Shown here: in pieces, positions 34,908 through 47,940 of the stretch
How positions within the stretch are numbered: position 1 is the first letter of the stretch
How the letters are laid out: each line of letters begins with the position of its first letter
Assembly: GCA_902766725.1 (NCBI GenBank)
Contig: CACXEQ010000007.1
Coordinates: 1-52,146, forward strand
DNA length: 52,146 bases
From: an uncultured Ureaplasma sp.
Lineage (GTDB): Bacteria > Bacillota_I > Bacilli_A > Mycoplasmatales > Mycoplasmoidaceae
Direction of reading: 5' to 3'
The notes under the pieces: model-generated
The model's database searches: none
What the model was told of the DNA's origin: nothing
The model's input: the letters and a program-made list of their open reading frames with translations, nothing else
Program-made: the position numbers and the translations under genes

Positions 34908-35699
34908 ATGCATAATATTGTCAAACAAAAAATATTTTTATATGATAATCACACACATACAAATATTTCACCATTAGTTGAATCTATTGATGAAATTGTA
35001 AACACTTGTAGAACAAAGCATATTATTTATAATTGTGTTGGCACTAATTTAAAAGACTCTATTATTGCTTGTCAACAAGCTAAAAAATATAGTGACACCA
35101 TTAGGTGTATGGTTGGAATTCATCCAGATGAATGTAATGATTTAAATGATATTCATGCAATTGAAAATCTTTATCTTCAAAATAAAGAACACATTGTAGC
35201 TATAGGGGAAATTGGTTTGGATTATTATGGCATAAATAAAGATAAAGAAAAACAAAAGCATTTTTTTAAATTATTAATTGAATTAGCTAATAAATATGCA
35301 TTACCAATGTGTATTCATGTTAGAGATGCTGAACTGGATTGTTTAGAATTATTACAAAATGTTAAATATCCAAATAAAGTATGTATTCATTGTTTTACCG
35401 GAGATAAATGATTGGCTAAAAAATATATAGAAAGAGGTTATGTAATTTCTGTTTCAGGGATTGTTACATTTAAAAATGCTTTATCATTACATGAAGCAAT
35501 TAAATATATTCCATTAGACAAAATGTTAGTTGAAACTGATGGTCCATGATTAAGTCCGTATCCATATAGAGGTAAAACAAACTATCCATACTATGTAGAA
35601 TATGTAGCTAATAATATTGCTAATAGACTTAATATAGATCCTCAAGAACTATTTAAGCAACTAGTTGAAAACACATATAATTTTTATCAAATTAGTTAA
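34908..35699 (+). CDS. TatD-family metal-dependent nuclease
   Basis: TatD proteins are 3'-5' DNases or RNases with two metal ions, linked to DNA repair. The 263-residue protein has DNHTHTN at the N-terminus, [26 protein letters not shown] and [15 protein letters not shown], the full set of metal ligands. The ATG at 34908 is chosen because it sits directly before the first motif; longer frames run into the tRNA gene. Two TGA Trp codons. It is divergent from the tRNA-Leu. Confidence 0.94.
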
Positions 35700-35756
35700 G
35701 TTATTCTAATCTCTCATATCTCTCATAAATAAAATCTGTAATAAACAAAAATAGAG

Positions 35757-35862
35757 TTATGTTGTAGAAATGTTGTTTTTTATCATCTTGAAATATTGAT
35801 ATCTTGCTAAAATATACTTTTTTAATTTATGTTAATAAAAAATCAACTTTTTTACAACATTA
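35757..35862. repeat. Short inverted-repeat element before the ATP synthase genes
   Basis: Ends of about 27 bases are imperfect inverted repeats: left TTATGTTGTAGAAATGTTG, right (read on the minus strand) TAATGTTGTAAAAAAGTTG. The 106-base unit has no coding sequence. The same type of ends, TATGTTG followed by a run of A, occurs at 45979-46118 and 51425-51830. Confidence 0.6.
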
Positions 35863-35928
35863 TTCTAAACGGTGTTAGCTAATTCGTGATATTTGAATAT
35901 AATCACCATTTTACAATCAAATATTTAT

Positions 35929-35934
35929 TATAAT
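35929..35934 (+). promoter_or_regulatory. Likely -10 box for atpEFHAGDC
   Basis: TATAAT 28 bases before the atpE start, followed by an AGAGGA ribosome binding site at 35951-35956. Confidence 0.5.
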
Positions 35935-35961
35935 TATGTTATATATTAATAGAGGAATAAT

Positions 35962-36255
35962 ATGATTGCAGAATTATTAAATGCTGTATCAGAAGCAGCA
36001 ACAGAAACAAGTGAAGCAGTTGCTAGTGCAACAAAAGCAACTGGTATTGCTTTAGGTGCTGGTATTGCTGCATTAGGAACATTAGCAACAGCTATAGGCC
36101 AAGGTTATGCTTGTGCCAAAGCTGTTGAAGCTGTAGCAAGAAATCCTGAAGCAGAAAGTAAAATTAGAACTACTTTAATTGTTGGTGATGCCTTAGCAGA
36201 AACATCAGCAATTTATTCTTTGATAATTGCTATTCTTTTAATTTTTGTATTGTAA
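35962..36255 (+). CDS. atpE: ATP synthase F0 subunit c
   Basis: Subunit c forms the rotating ring that carries ions across the membrane. The 97-residue protein has two helices joined by the polar loop ARNPE. The ion-binding acid is the Glu in LAETSAIY on helix 2. The Gln in GQGYA on helix 1, the hydroxyl residues after the Glu and the Tyr four positions on match the pattern of sodium-binding c rings. The N-terminus is about 20 residues longer than usual and Ala/Thr/Glu-rich. It is the first gene of the operon here; atpB is not upstream. Confidence 0.96.
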   Translation: MIAELLNAVSEAATETSEAVASATKATGIALGAGIAALGTLATAIGQGYACAKAVEAVARNPEAESKIRTTLIVGDALAETSAIYSLIIAILLIFVL

Positions 36256-36262
36256 TTTAAAA

Positions 36263-36895
36263 ATGAAAAAGGAATTAAGAAAAAACAAAATTAATGATAA
36301 ATTAATAATTTTTACATCACTTATTGGATTAACCCCATTACTATTTTTAACATCTTGTAAACCTATTACTAGTGAATGAGTAATTAATAATTTATTTCCT
36401 AATCTATGGGTTTTTTTAGCTAATTTAATAGGAGCTATTATCTTAATTACTGTTATAACATGTTTGCTTTGAAAACCAATTAGAAAATCTTTGCAAAAAC
36501 GTCATGATTATATGCATAAGCAAATTAAAGATGCAGAAAAAAATAAACAAACCACAATGATAGAATTGCAAGAAGCTAATCAATTAAAAATTAATGCTAT
36601 GTCTGAATCTATGAATATTACTAATAGTGCTAATTCTAAAGCAAATGCTATCATTGCTAATGCTAAAATTGAAGCTAAAGAAATCAATAATTCAGCTTGA
36701 AAAAAAGCTCAAAATGATATTAATAACCTAAAGACATCTATTAAAAACGAAGCAAAAAAAGATATTGTTGATATAGCTATCAATGTTGCTAGTTCTATTT
36801 TAGAAAAAAATATAAATAAACATGATAATGACAAATATATTGATCAGCTGCTAGATTCTATAGAGAAAGATACAGGTCACAAGAACAATGGATAA
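36263..36895 (+). CDS. atpF: ATP synthase F0 subunit b, lipoprotein form
   Basis: Subunit b is the peripheral stalk that ties F1 to F0. The 210-residue protein starts with a signal peptide and lipobox LTSC (Cys32), then an extracytoplasmic piece, one membrane helix (VFLANLIGAIILITVITCLL) and the long charged helix typical of b. A lipoprotein b subunit is known from M. pneumoniae. Three TGA Trp codons hide the frame under the standard code. It overlaps atpH by 8 bases. Confidence 0.93.
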
Positions 36896-37418
36896 TTTTA
36901 TATCATATGCAATTGCTCTTTTTAAAGTTGCTAAAACAACTCAGCAACAAGAATTGTTTTATCAACAAATTAAAACTATTGACTATATAAATAATACATA
37001 CCATGATTTTTTTAAAATTATTTCTTGCCCTGCTATTAACAAAAAGGAAAGAAAAGAATTAGCTCAACATATTTTTGAGTCATCAAACATTGATAAAAAT
37101 CTAATTTTTTGAATATGAGTAATTATTGATAATAACCATTATCATCATTTTCCTACTATTAAACAACAGTGCACATTAGTTCATCATACTATTTTTAACA
37201 TTACAAAAGTCGATATTATTGCAGCATTTGAATTAAATGCTAGTCAAATCAAAAAAATCACTAATTTCTTTATTTCTAAGATAAATTCTAAAATTGATTT
37301 AAATATCCAAACTAATAAAAAACTTATTGGGGGATTAGAAATTAAAATAAACAACAAAATTTATAATAATACTTTTTTATCTAAATTATCTGATCTTAAA
37401 AAGCAATTATTAATCTAG
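36888..37418 (+). CDS. atpH: ATP synthase F1 subunit delta
   Basis: Delta joins the b stalk to the top of the alpha/beta hexamer. The 176-residue protein begins [16 protein letters not shown] (family: YA.ALF..A), contains the helical N-terminal domain, and near the end has the kept [13 protein letters not shown]. Two TGA Trp codons occur close together after residue 74. It lies between atpF (8-base overlap) and atpA (16-base gap, with AAAGGA ribosome binding site). Confidence 0.9.
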
Positions 37419-37434
37419 AAAGGAATCAACTACT

Positions 37435-38991
37435 ATGGACAGTAAAAAAACTAATGAACTTGCTAATCTAATTAAATCTAAAATAGAAAAATATAGAAAT
37501 TCTATCGCTCATGATGAAACAGGAATTGTTATGTCTATTAGTGATGGTATTGCTTTAGTTTATGGTCTAGAAAATGCTATGCTCAATGAACTAGTTGTTT
37601 TTGAAAATGATAGTATGGGTATCATTTTAAATCTTGATGTAGAAACAGTAGGGGTAGTACTATTAGGAAAATATACTAACATTCAAGAAGGATCACTAGT
37701 TAAAAGAACTAAACAAATTATGGCTGTTCCAGTAGGTGATCAATTATTAAGTAGAGTAATAGATAGTCTTGGTCAACCCATTGATAATGGAACAAAAATA
37801 GATAAGACTAATCTAGTACCTATTGAAAAAATAGCTCCAGGTGTTATATCTAGACAATCAGTTAATACACCAATAGAAACAGGTATTTTGTCTATTGATT
37901 CAATGTTTCCAATAGGAAGAGGACAAAGAGAATTAATTATTGGGGATAGACAAACAGGAAAAACAACTATTGCTATTGATACCATTATTAACCAAAAAGG
38001 TAAAAATGTTAAGTGTATTTATGTTGCTATTGGACAAAAACGTTCATCAGTAGTACAAATCCATGAAATCTTACAGAAATCAGGAGCAATGAAATATACA
38101 ACTATTGTTTCTTCTACAGCTAGTGATTTACCAGCTTTAATTTATATGGCCCCTTATACTGGTATGACAATAGCTGAACACTGATTAAAAAATGGACAAG
38201 ATGTTTTAATTGTTTTTGATGATTTGACTAAACATGCTATGAGTTATCGAACTATTTCTCTATTATTGCATCGTCCACCTGGTAGAGAAGCATATCCTGG
38301 AGATGTATTTTATTTGCATTCAAAATTACTTGAACGTGCCGGGAAGTTAAATAAAGAAAATGGTGGAGGATCTATTACTGCTTTACCAATTATTGAAACC
38401 CAAGCTGGAGATATTTCAGCATATATCCCTACAAATGTTATTTCTATAACAGATGGTCAATTATTTTTAATGACTAGTCTTTTTAATTCAGGTAATCGAC
38501 CTGCAATAGATGTAGGTTTATCTGTCTCACGTGTAGGTTCTGCTGCCCAAAAATGATATATTAAAAACTTATCAAGTAGTTTAAAATTAGAACTTGCTCA
38601 ATATAAAGAATTGCAAGCTTTTGCCCAATTTAGTTCTGATTTGGAAAAAGAAACAAAAGATATTATTGAATTAGGTAAAAGAATATTGCTAATGATTAAA
38701 CAACCAGAAAATTCTCCTCTAGATCAATTACAAGAAATAGTTTTTTTATATGCTATCAAATATCACTATATCAAGTGAATTCCTTTAGACCAATTTGATA
38801 ATTTTAAACAAATGTTATTAACATCATTTACTAACTGCAAAATTTTGAAAAAAATAATAGATTCTAAAGACAAGGATGAAAAATTGATATTACAGTTTGA
38901 TAAAGAAATGAAAAAAATGATTAAAAATTTTGTTCTAACTATTCCTAATTATCAATTTAATATGTATGGAGATGAAAAAGAACTAAATTAA
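37435..38991 (+). CDS. atpA: ATP synthase F1 subunit alpha
   Basis: Alpha subunits alternate with beta and bind nucleotide without hydrolysing it. The 518-residue protein has the P-loop GDRQTGKT, the family segments [30 protein letters not shown] and the signature [17 protein letters not shown]. Three TGA Trp codons. Length is near the usual 500-515. atpG starts one base after the stop. Confidence 0.97.
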
Positions 38992-38992
38992 T

Positions 38993-41282
<2,290 letters not shown>

Positions 41283-41288
41283 TCTTGT

Positions 41289-41705
41289 ATGAAAAAAACA
41301 TTTAATTTATTATTAACTAGTCCTAATAAGGTTTGTATAAACAAAGAAGTTATGCAAGTAACTTTTTGTACTGATAATGGTTATATAACCATTTTACCTA
41401 ACCATGCTAAAATTATTGGTTGTCTTTCCCCCGGAATAGTAATTGTTAAATATCCAACAGGTGAAAAACAAGAATTATTGCAAAATTATGGTTCATTTTA
41501 TTTTGAAAATAATAATTTATCTATCATAAGTGATTATGCTAATTTTTTAAATAATCCCAATAATTTAGCAGAATTAAATATTATTCAAAAAATAATTGAT
41601 ACTCAATCTAATAAAGAATCTTATCCAAAAGAAATAAGATCCATATTGAATACAATAACTCAAAAGATAATTAAATCTATTAAAAATAAGAATGCAAGTA
41701 AATAA
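41289..41705 (+). CDS. atpC: ATP synthase F1 subunit epsilon
   Basis: Epsilon binds gamma and the c ring and can inhibit hydrolysis. The 138-residue protein has the beta-sandwich domain with VTFCTDNGYITILPNHAKII, SPGIVIVKYPTGEK and NYGSFYFENNNLSIIS, followed by a helical C-terminal part. It is the last gene of the operon. Confidence 0.93.
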   Translation: MKKTFNLLLTSPNKVCINKEVMQVTFCTDNGYITILPNHAKIIGCLSPGIVIVKYPTGEKQELLQNYGSFYFENNNLSIISDYANFLNNPNNLAELNIIQKIIDTQSNKESYPKEIRSILNTITQKIIKSIKNKNASK

Positions 41706-42165
41706 ATTTATTATTTAGTACTATGAAATAACAATAAAAAATAAAAAGATTAATTTTTTTAAATTTATAAATTCCCCCAATCCATTTTTTAATAATATCT
41801 TTATACTGTTTTGCTAGTGATAATAGTCTTTTTTTGTCCTTTTTATATCAATATTATAATTATTAGTTAAATCATCATTATTTCAAACACTTTAATCATA
41901 ATATAGACACTTTTATTATGAAATACTTCATTTCGTAATTTTCTAATTTCATCAATGGTCATATGTTGTTTATGATTAAGATACTTATAGTTTTTATTAT
42001 TTGTATTAATGACTTTAATGCTTTCTTTAAACTATCATTTTCTGTATTTAAAATCTTTTATTAAATTTATCAGCAATTTCATTTTTTATATGAATACTTA
42101 AATGTTTTTTCTTGAAAAAAAATCCTATTACATGTTTTTAGTTTTATTGACAAGATAAATTAGAG
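41706..42165 (-). pseudogene. Decayed gene with HEPN-like R-x4-H
   Basis: No complete gene is present. On the minus strand, pieces in different frames read as one eroded protein: KKHLSIHIKNEIADKFNKR, then ENDSLKKALKSL, then MTIDEIRKLRNEVFHNKSVY, and finally SLAKQYKDIIKKWIGGIY. The LRNEVFH segment fits the R-x4-H catalytic motif of HEPN ribonucleases and Abi proteins. Stops and frame changes between pieces show it is dead. Apart from this I see nothing in the stretch. Confidence 0.4.
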
Positions 42166-42218
42166 TTATTTGATATTCAATTCATGCGCATCGACAAGCG
42201 CATTTTCCGTGAATTTTT

Positions 42219-44189
42219 CTAATTCTTCAATTTGTTTTTGGTGTAACATATCTGATTACTTTCGGAGAGTTTAGAAATTATTTTTTGATTTAGAACATTA
42301 AATGCATTTAAGTTAATTGCTTTAACAAAATTATTAGTTAATTTGCACATTTCATCGATAACTTTAAGGTTATTTATGTAATCCATTTTTAGATAAATTC
42401 TATGCAAACTATGAATTCCTTCATTTAGGATTTTATATTTATCGGAGTTTGTTTTTAAATATATATTCAAAAAATCATAAAATTGATAAAAAAATGAATT
42501 ATCTTTATTGACATTAACAAATTCTAAATAATTAATAATTTTTGCACTATCAATTTGTCCTGAACTATTTAGGCTTTGAATAATTTCATTTTTCAAATCT
42601 AATGTGTTATTTTCAACAAAACATTTAATATGTTTTGCTTGTTTATTCTTGTCTTCTTCTTGCGCAATATCACTTCAAATTAAAAATTGTTCTCAAAAAG
42701 AACGCAAACTAATACAAACTGCATTTAGATATTTTTCTCTATACTGTAAGTTTCAATTTAATTGATCAATTAATTTTTTAAAAACACTCATTGGTGAAAA
42801 ATCTTTAAAATTTTTATCTTTATTATTCTCATTAAAATTTTTATTAATTTCATGACAATTAATTTTTATGCTTTTCGCATATTTAAAACGTTCTAAGTGC
42901 AATTTAACATTAATGTCATTATTTGGTAAATCATTAACTTTTAATATTTTATCAATTTCATCAATTGTGCAATTAAATTCATCTAAATCATTTAGCTGAT
43001 TACTAGTTAATCGTGTATCAATGTTAATGTTATTTAATGTTCATAAAACTTCATGCAAGATTTTATCTTCATCATTAAAAGGGCGTGTTGTGATTTCTTT
43101 CGATTTTCATTTTTTAAAAAGAAAATTAAGTAAATTTCTACATTCATATTTTTTGTCAATAAATTTAATGTTATTAGAATCATCAAAATCTATTTTCAAA
43201 TAAGTATTATCAAATTCATCTCTTCCTATTTTTAAATATTTAATTAACAAAAACCGAACTTTATTAAATGAGTGATTCCTTTCAAGCGCAGAAATTCTAT
43301 CAGAAAAAGCAATTTCATCTAAAATATCGTTATGATTAATAAAACATATTTCATTATTTCCATAGCCTTCGTCTCTCTTTCCTGAACCAAAATAAAAGCA
43401 TGCATATATAAATTGTGCTTCTCTAAAATCATTAGCAATATCATTTGGGTGTCGATTTATTTTATTTAATATATCTTTAGCTTGATTTGTATCTTTTTTG
43501 AATCCATCTTTTGAAAATCACTGAATTAAATCAGCAAAATATTTAGCTCTTGATCACTTTCGAATACCAATCTTATCACCCGATAAATGTTTATCATAAA
43601 TAATGTTTCATAACTCATCATTTTTTTCAATTAAATGAAAAACAATTTTTTTATATTTTTTTACAAAATCGGAATTATATATAATTTCATTAATTTTTTT
43701 ATAATTTTTAAATTTTTTCTTTTCAATTTTTTCTGAATTATCATTATCACTTCAATCTTTTTCATTTTGATAAAAAGATTTTTCATTTGAATAATTGTTT
43801 TCATAATTAGTTAATTTGTGATATTCAGGCAATTTAATTGTTTTTAGAAGTAATTTTAAACATAGTAATCGTCTATTGCCTTCTGCAATAGTATATTTGT
43901 TATTCTTTAAATTTTTTACAATTCAAATTGGTTCTCTATCAATGAATCCTCGATCATTAATTGAACTAATTAAATCTAATAAATCAGAAAAATCTCCTTC
44001 ACAAGTAATTAAAGTTTGAATTACATCTTCTTGTGATTTATTTTCTTGGTTCAAAAAGTCAATGAAATTAATGTTAATATCAGTTATTCTTGAAAAACGT
44101 GGATTATTTTCTGAGAATAATATATTTGATAGGTTTTCTTCTATTGTTTTATCGTCTTTATCAACTATAGTTATTTTGTAATCACTCAT
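42219..44189 (-). CDS. Large ParB/Srx-like protein paired with a methyltransferase
   Basis: The 656-residue protein has an N-terminal ParB/sulfiredoxin-like domain (about residues 25-120): NPRFSRITD near residue 31, INDRGFIDREPIW, and the core motif EGNRRLLCLKLL at residues 103-114. The remaining 530 residues are mostly helical, with no domain I can name. Eleven or more TGA Trp codons, so it is fully adapted to code 4. It starts 4 bases after the methyltransferase stop, so both are on one mRNA. ParB/Srx folds with this motif occur in nucleases, CTPases and modification-linked proteins. The C-terminus may be frameshifted: a 27-residue continuation follows in another frame (42166-42249). Confidence 0.72.
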
Positions 44190-44193
44190 AAAT

Positions 44194-45372
44194 TTACTTC
44201 TTTCAAAATAAACAAATATTGTCAACTTTTGTAGCTTCTCCTGATTTAACACCGTTTTTTCTTGTTGATTTATTATTTGCTCGTCTGTCTTGACAACTAG
44301 CAATAAGTTTAAATTTTGCAGAATCTTTAATTTCGTTTCATAAATTTAAAAATTTATATTTGTTTTCTACATCACCAACTATCATTATTAATTTGCTATT
44401 AATTTTTAATGCTTTATATGCAGAATTCATAAAATTTGCTATGAAAATTTTATATTCTTCATAGGAATGATTATCATCAAGTTTAATTTCTTTATTTAAA
44501 TTTAGTCTGTCAAAACCAAGCAATCACAATCTTATTCAATTTTCACTAGTGTAATTAAATATGTTTAGATATGGAGGAGAAGTAATAATACAATCAAATT
44601 TAGTATTAGCAAAACTTTTATGGCAATTTAATGCATTACACATTTTTATTTGACCTATTGGATATTTTTTATGTAAATACAATTTGGAATCAGAATATAT
44701 CCTATTAATTTTTTCTTTTAATTTATCAAAAATATTCTCATTTCTTGGAAAAGAAAGATAATGTGTATTAACATAATGATCAACATAATCCTTAGACATA
44801 GAATTAGTATTACTCATACTAATTGAAAGAAATAAAGATGTACCATCTTTTCTTGATGGTCCATGAAGAATACCTAATAAACATGCCAAAATAAAAATGT
44901 CTACATTATTTAATGTTTTTCATTTTCTACCTAAACATTTTTTTAGAAAACATAGTTGTTTATAAACTTTGTAAGAAAAATAAGTTTTCATATAATCATA
45001 ATCTTTTTTATTAATGCTTATATCAGATATATGATATTTCTTTTCTAATTGATTAATTCTATTAAAAATTTTGTTTTTATTTAATGTATGTGTTTTTGAT
45101 TTAGTTATTACATATGATAAGGGATTTAAATCGGATGCATATGCATTTCTATTTAGAAGTCTAGATTCCAATAAAGTTGTCCCTCTGCCGGAAAATGGAT
45201 CATAAATTGAATCGCCTTCTTTTGTATAAGCTTGAATCAAATTATTTACCAATTTAGCTGGATACATAGCAATGTAAGAGCAAATTTCATGTAATTTACA
45301 TTTATGAAAATAATTTTTATTAAATATGACTTTTTTTAATGGAGGAAATTTATCATTATCATTTAATACCAT
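44194..45372 (-). CDS. DNA amino-methyltransferase (N4-C or N6-A)
   Basis: The 392-residue protein has the AdoMet-binding motif I DPFSGRGTTLLE (from residue 58) and catalytic motif IV TSPPYLN (SPPY at 265-268). The order I then IV, with about 200 residues between, is that of enzymes with the target-recognition part in the middle. An SPPY motif is more common in N4-cytosine enzymes, but N6-adenine is possible. Several TGA Trp codons. No ribosome binding site is visible before the start, so it may be leaderless. It lies directly upstream of the ParB-like gene; no ordinary restriction nuclease is next to it. Confidence 0.88.
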
Positions 45373-45448
45373 ACTTATATTTTAAATATTTTTTATATAT
45401 TTTAAATATATATTGTCATTAAGAAAATAATTAAATATCACAATACAA

Positions 45449-45570
45449 AGTTTAGTTTAAAGCATCCAATTAATTAGACATAAATTTTATATATATCAAA
45501 AGCAAATTTAATGTTTAAACTTCTACAATAAATTTTATTGATTTTATAATATGTTTATTAATATCATTTC
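45449..45570 (-). pseudogene. Second IS30-family remnant
   Basis: A second copy of the end of the IS30 element at 20468. It shares AAGTTTAGTTTAAA (45448-45461) and a diverged version of the transposase end (INKI-YCRSLNIKFAFDIY against INKINGIYHESLNSKSAFEVY). It is much more eroded, with no open frame. Confidence 0.55.
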
Positions 45571-45978
45571 AAGAAATTAAATAAAAAACTAATAACCTAT
45601 ACTCAACATTAAATTAATAAGTGATTAGAGAAAATTACGTAATAAAATTTATTTAGACATAATTTAATAATGTTTTTCATAAATCAATAAGCATTTTTGA
45701 ATTGTCATTTGTTTTTAATTTCTAAACCAAACATATAACACAATAATTCATAAAATTTATGCAAGTCATATTTGTTTACGCCTTATTATGGTGATATATT
45801 TCCAGCTAGAAATTCTAATATTGACACAAATGATACCCCGAAGACAATATAGCATACCAGAATATTATGATGAAATACATAAATATTTTAAAATTTAGCA
45901 TAGAAAAAATTTAAATATTTCTTACAAAAATATTTCATTATGAAATTAGTTACATTATAGTGCTATTCAATTAAAGAA
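45571..45978. other. Non-coding decayed DNA
   Basis: There is no intact gene. On the plus strand about 45770-45900, broken pieces (YYGDIFPARNSNIDTND and SIPEYYDEIHKYF in different frames) look like remains of a coding sequence of unknown family. Nothing else is visible. Confidence 0.4.
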
Positions 45979-46118
45979 CTATGTTATAAAAGCAAGCATT
46001 TTATTTTTTAACCATATTATAGTGTATATAGTTCAAGTAATTTTTACAATTTTATATATGTATACATATATACTTTTTAAATTTATGTTAAAAAACCATA
46101 CTTTTTGTGCAACATAAT
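45979..46118. repeat. Short inverted-repeat element, copy 2
   Basis: Left end CTATGTTATAAAAGCAAGC, right end (minus strand) TTATGTTGCACAAAAAGTATG. The right 95 bases (46023-46118) are nearly identical to 51731-51830, apart from an 8-base insertion there. No coding content. Confidence 0.6.
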
Positions 46119-46138
46119 TCGAAATTCATAAATTAGAT

Positions 46139-47136
46139 TTAGCTATAAATAAATTGAGAGGTAATAAAGGTAAGTTTCAATACAAAGAGTTTGTTAGATA
46201 TTCAAAACTTGATGAAAAGAAATTTAAAATTCTTGCTAAAAATAAAGCTTATGCTGTCAGTTCAACTAATGACAAGATTATTCTTAATAAAGTTGATAGT
46301 TTAGAGAATTTATCATTAGAAATGATAGTTTGTTGACTATGCAATAAAAAGAAGTGAATAAGTCATTAGATATTGTTTTCCCAATTAATATAAAATGTAA
46401 AGAGGTTAATTATCTTAACCAGATTGAGTGACGAGATTTGATAATGAACTACAAGATAATTTAAATAATCAATTAATTAATCTAGTTAAAGATTGCATAT
46501 CATCAAAATAAATTTATTAACTAATAAAGTAAGAAAGCGATTAATAAAAGATAAGTATTTCATTAAATCAAATAACTTAATGAAATTTAAGAACAAAAAG
46601 AATTAACGTGAGTATAAACATACTGTCGGTCAAATATTGTCTCAAACAATAAAACAAATCAATTTCGATTTGAATAAAGCTATTAGCAAAGAACATAGTT
46701 AAGAGTATATTAAAGAGTTTGTGAATAAGCTAAAAGCTGAAGAATTTATTTATCATAAATTTAATGAAAAATGAATTTCACAAGAACAAGCCCAAGACAT
46801 AGATAGGAGATAGAATGTGGTCCACAGATAAGAAAAAACAAAAAGTTAAAGAACAACCAAAGCAAGAAGCTAAGAAATCAAAAGCTTTGAAAGCTAAAAT
46901 TGAGGAGAATAAAGATAATTTAATCTTTAGCATCCAGTTTATATTAGAGTTAAGGAATTCAAGACTAATAAAAAAGTGATTATTAATACTCGGAAAATTC
47001 TTTACTCAAAAGAATTAAATAAAGATTCATCACTAATTATGATGAATAGTGGTTATAAAGTTAAAGTTAATTTATCTATTGATAATCTGCGACATCAGAA
47101 ATTGATAAACAAGTGATTAAAGAAGGGAAGAGGTAA
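46139..47136 (+). pseudogene. Cluster of decayed coding sequences
   Basis: Plus-strand pieces run on in changing frames: GKFQYKEFVRYSKLDEKKFK (46165 on), DIVFPINIKCKEVNYLNQIE, KVRKRLIKDKYFIKSNNLMK, YKHTVGQILSQTIKQINFDL, a Lys/Gln-rich segment after 46815 (STDKKKQKVKEQPKQEAKK) and KVKVNLSIDNLRHQKLINKW. Many in-frame TAA/TAG codons show loss of function. The mix suggests one or two mobile-element genes, but I cannot name a family. Confidence 0.45.
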
Positions 47137-47919
47137 TTATTTACTATTTACTTTTCTAAATATATCCTTAATTTCCTCTCAAGTTTTCTTTTCAAAAACT
47201 TTTATTGAATGTATAAATCGATGACAATTAGGACATAAGCCTTTTAAATCCTTATGAATATCTGTTTTTCGTTCTCCACATGCAATAGGTTTTAAATGAT
47301 GAATGTCAATGATGTGACTTGCACCATCAGCTTTTAAATAAGACTTACCACATAATTTACAATCATATCCATATTCATCTAAATATGCATCTTTTAATTT
47401 CCGTGAACGACCGCGAAATTGAATTGTAATATTTTTAGTTATTTCACCTTCTTTATATATATCAGCTACATTTTTAATTTCTTGATCAAGTAAGTTTACT
47501 TGATTTGTAAAATTTTTAATTAAGTCTCATCGAATGTTTGGGTTATTACATTTATTTAATATTAAGCCACCTTTAGCTGCTCAACGCTGTCTGCCATTTT
47601 TGCCATTCGTAAATTGTGTTACTATATCCAAGCATTTATAAGCATTTTTTATGTAGTATCCATGAATTTGATTGGAATATAAAGAGCAAATCGTGAATTT
47701 ATATGTCAATAAACTCGTATTATTTTTAACTTCAAATACGTATATGCAGTCATTAGGCTGAAGTTTAGAGGCAAAAGAATATATTTTATTAGGTGATTCT
47801 AATCATTCATAATTTTTATCGTTTATTCCTCTAATATTAATAATTCCAATATAACCTTGACTTATCCAAGATTTTGGATTATTAATTATGTTTCCGATTT
47901 TTATTCAAATAGATGTCAT
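47137..47919 (-). CDS. HNH endonuclease
   Basis: The 260-residue protein ends in a zinc-bound HNH domain: YDCKLCGKSYLKADG, then IDIHHLKPIACGERK with the catalytic His, then LKGLCPNCHRFIH. The N-terminal 110 residues (WISQGYIGIINIRGIN, YSFASKLQPNDCIYVFEV) look like a small beta-rich reader domain, possibly of EVE/PUA type, which in other nucleases reads modified bases; that part is inference. Five TGA Trp codons. It starts 21 bases after the other HNH gene and is the last of the three-gene restriction module. Confidence 0.85.
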
Positions 47920-47940
47920 ATAAAGAACTAATTTCAATTA

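Noticed and set aside
42180-42205. GC-rich hairpin ATGCGC...GCGCAT as a terminator or regulatory site
   Set aside because: It falls inside the 27-residue alternative C-terminus of the ParB-like protein (ALVDAHEL), which explains the bases; no T-run follows.
45373-47136. CRISPR array in the AT-rich repeats of the island
   Set aside because: Repeats are scattered and of inverted type, with no regular direct repeat-spacer units and no cas genes.
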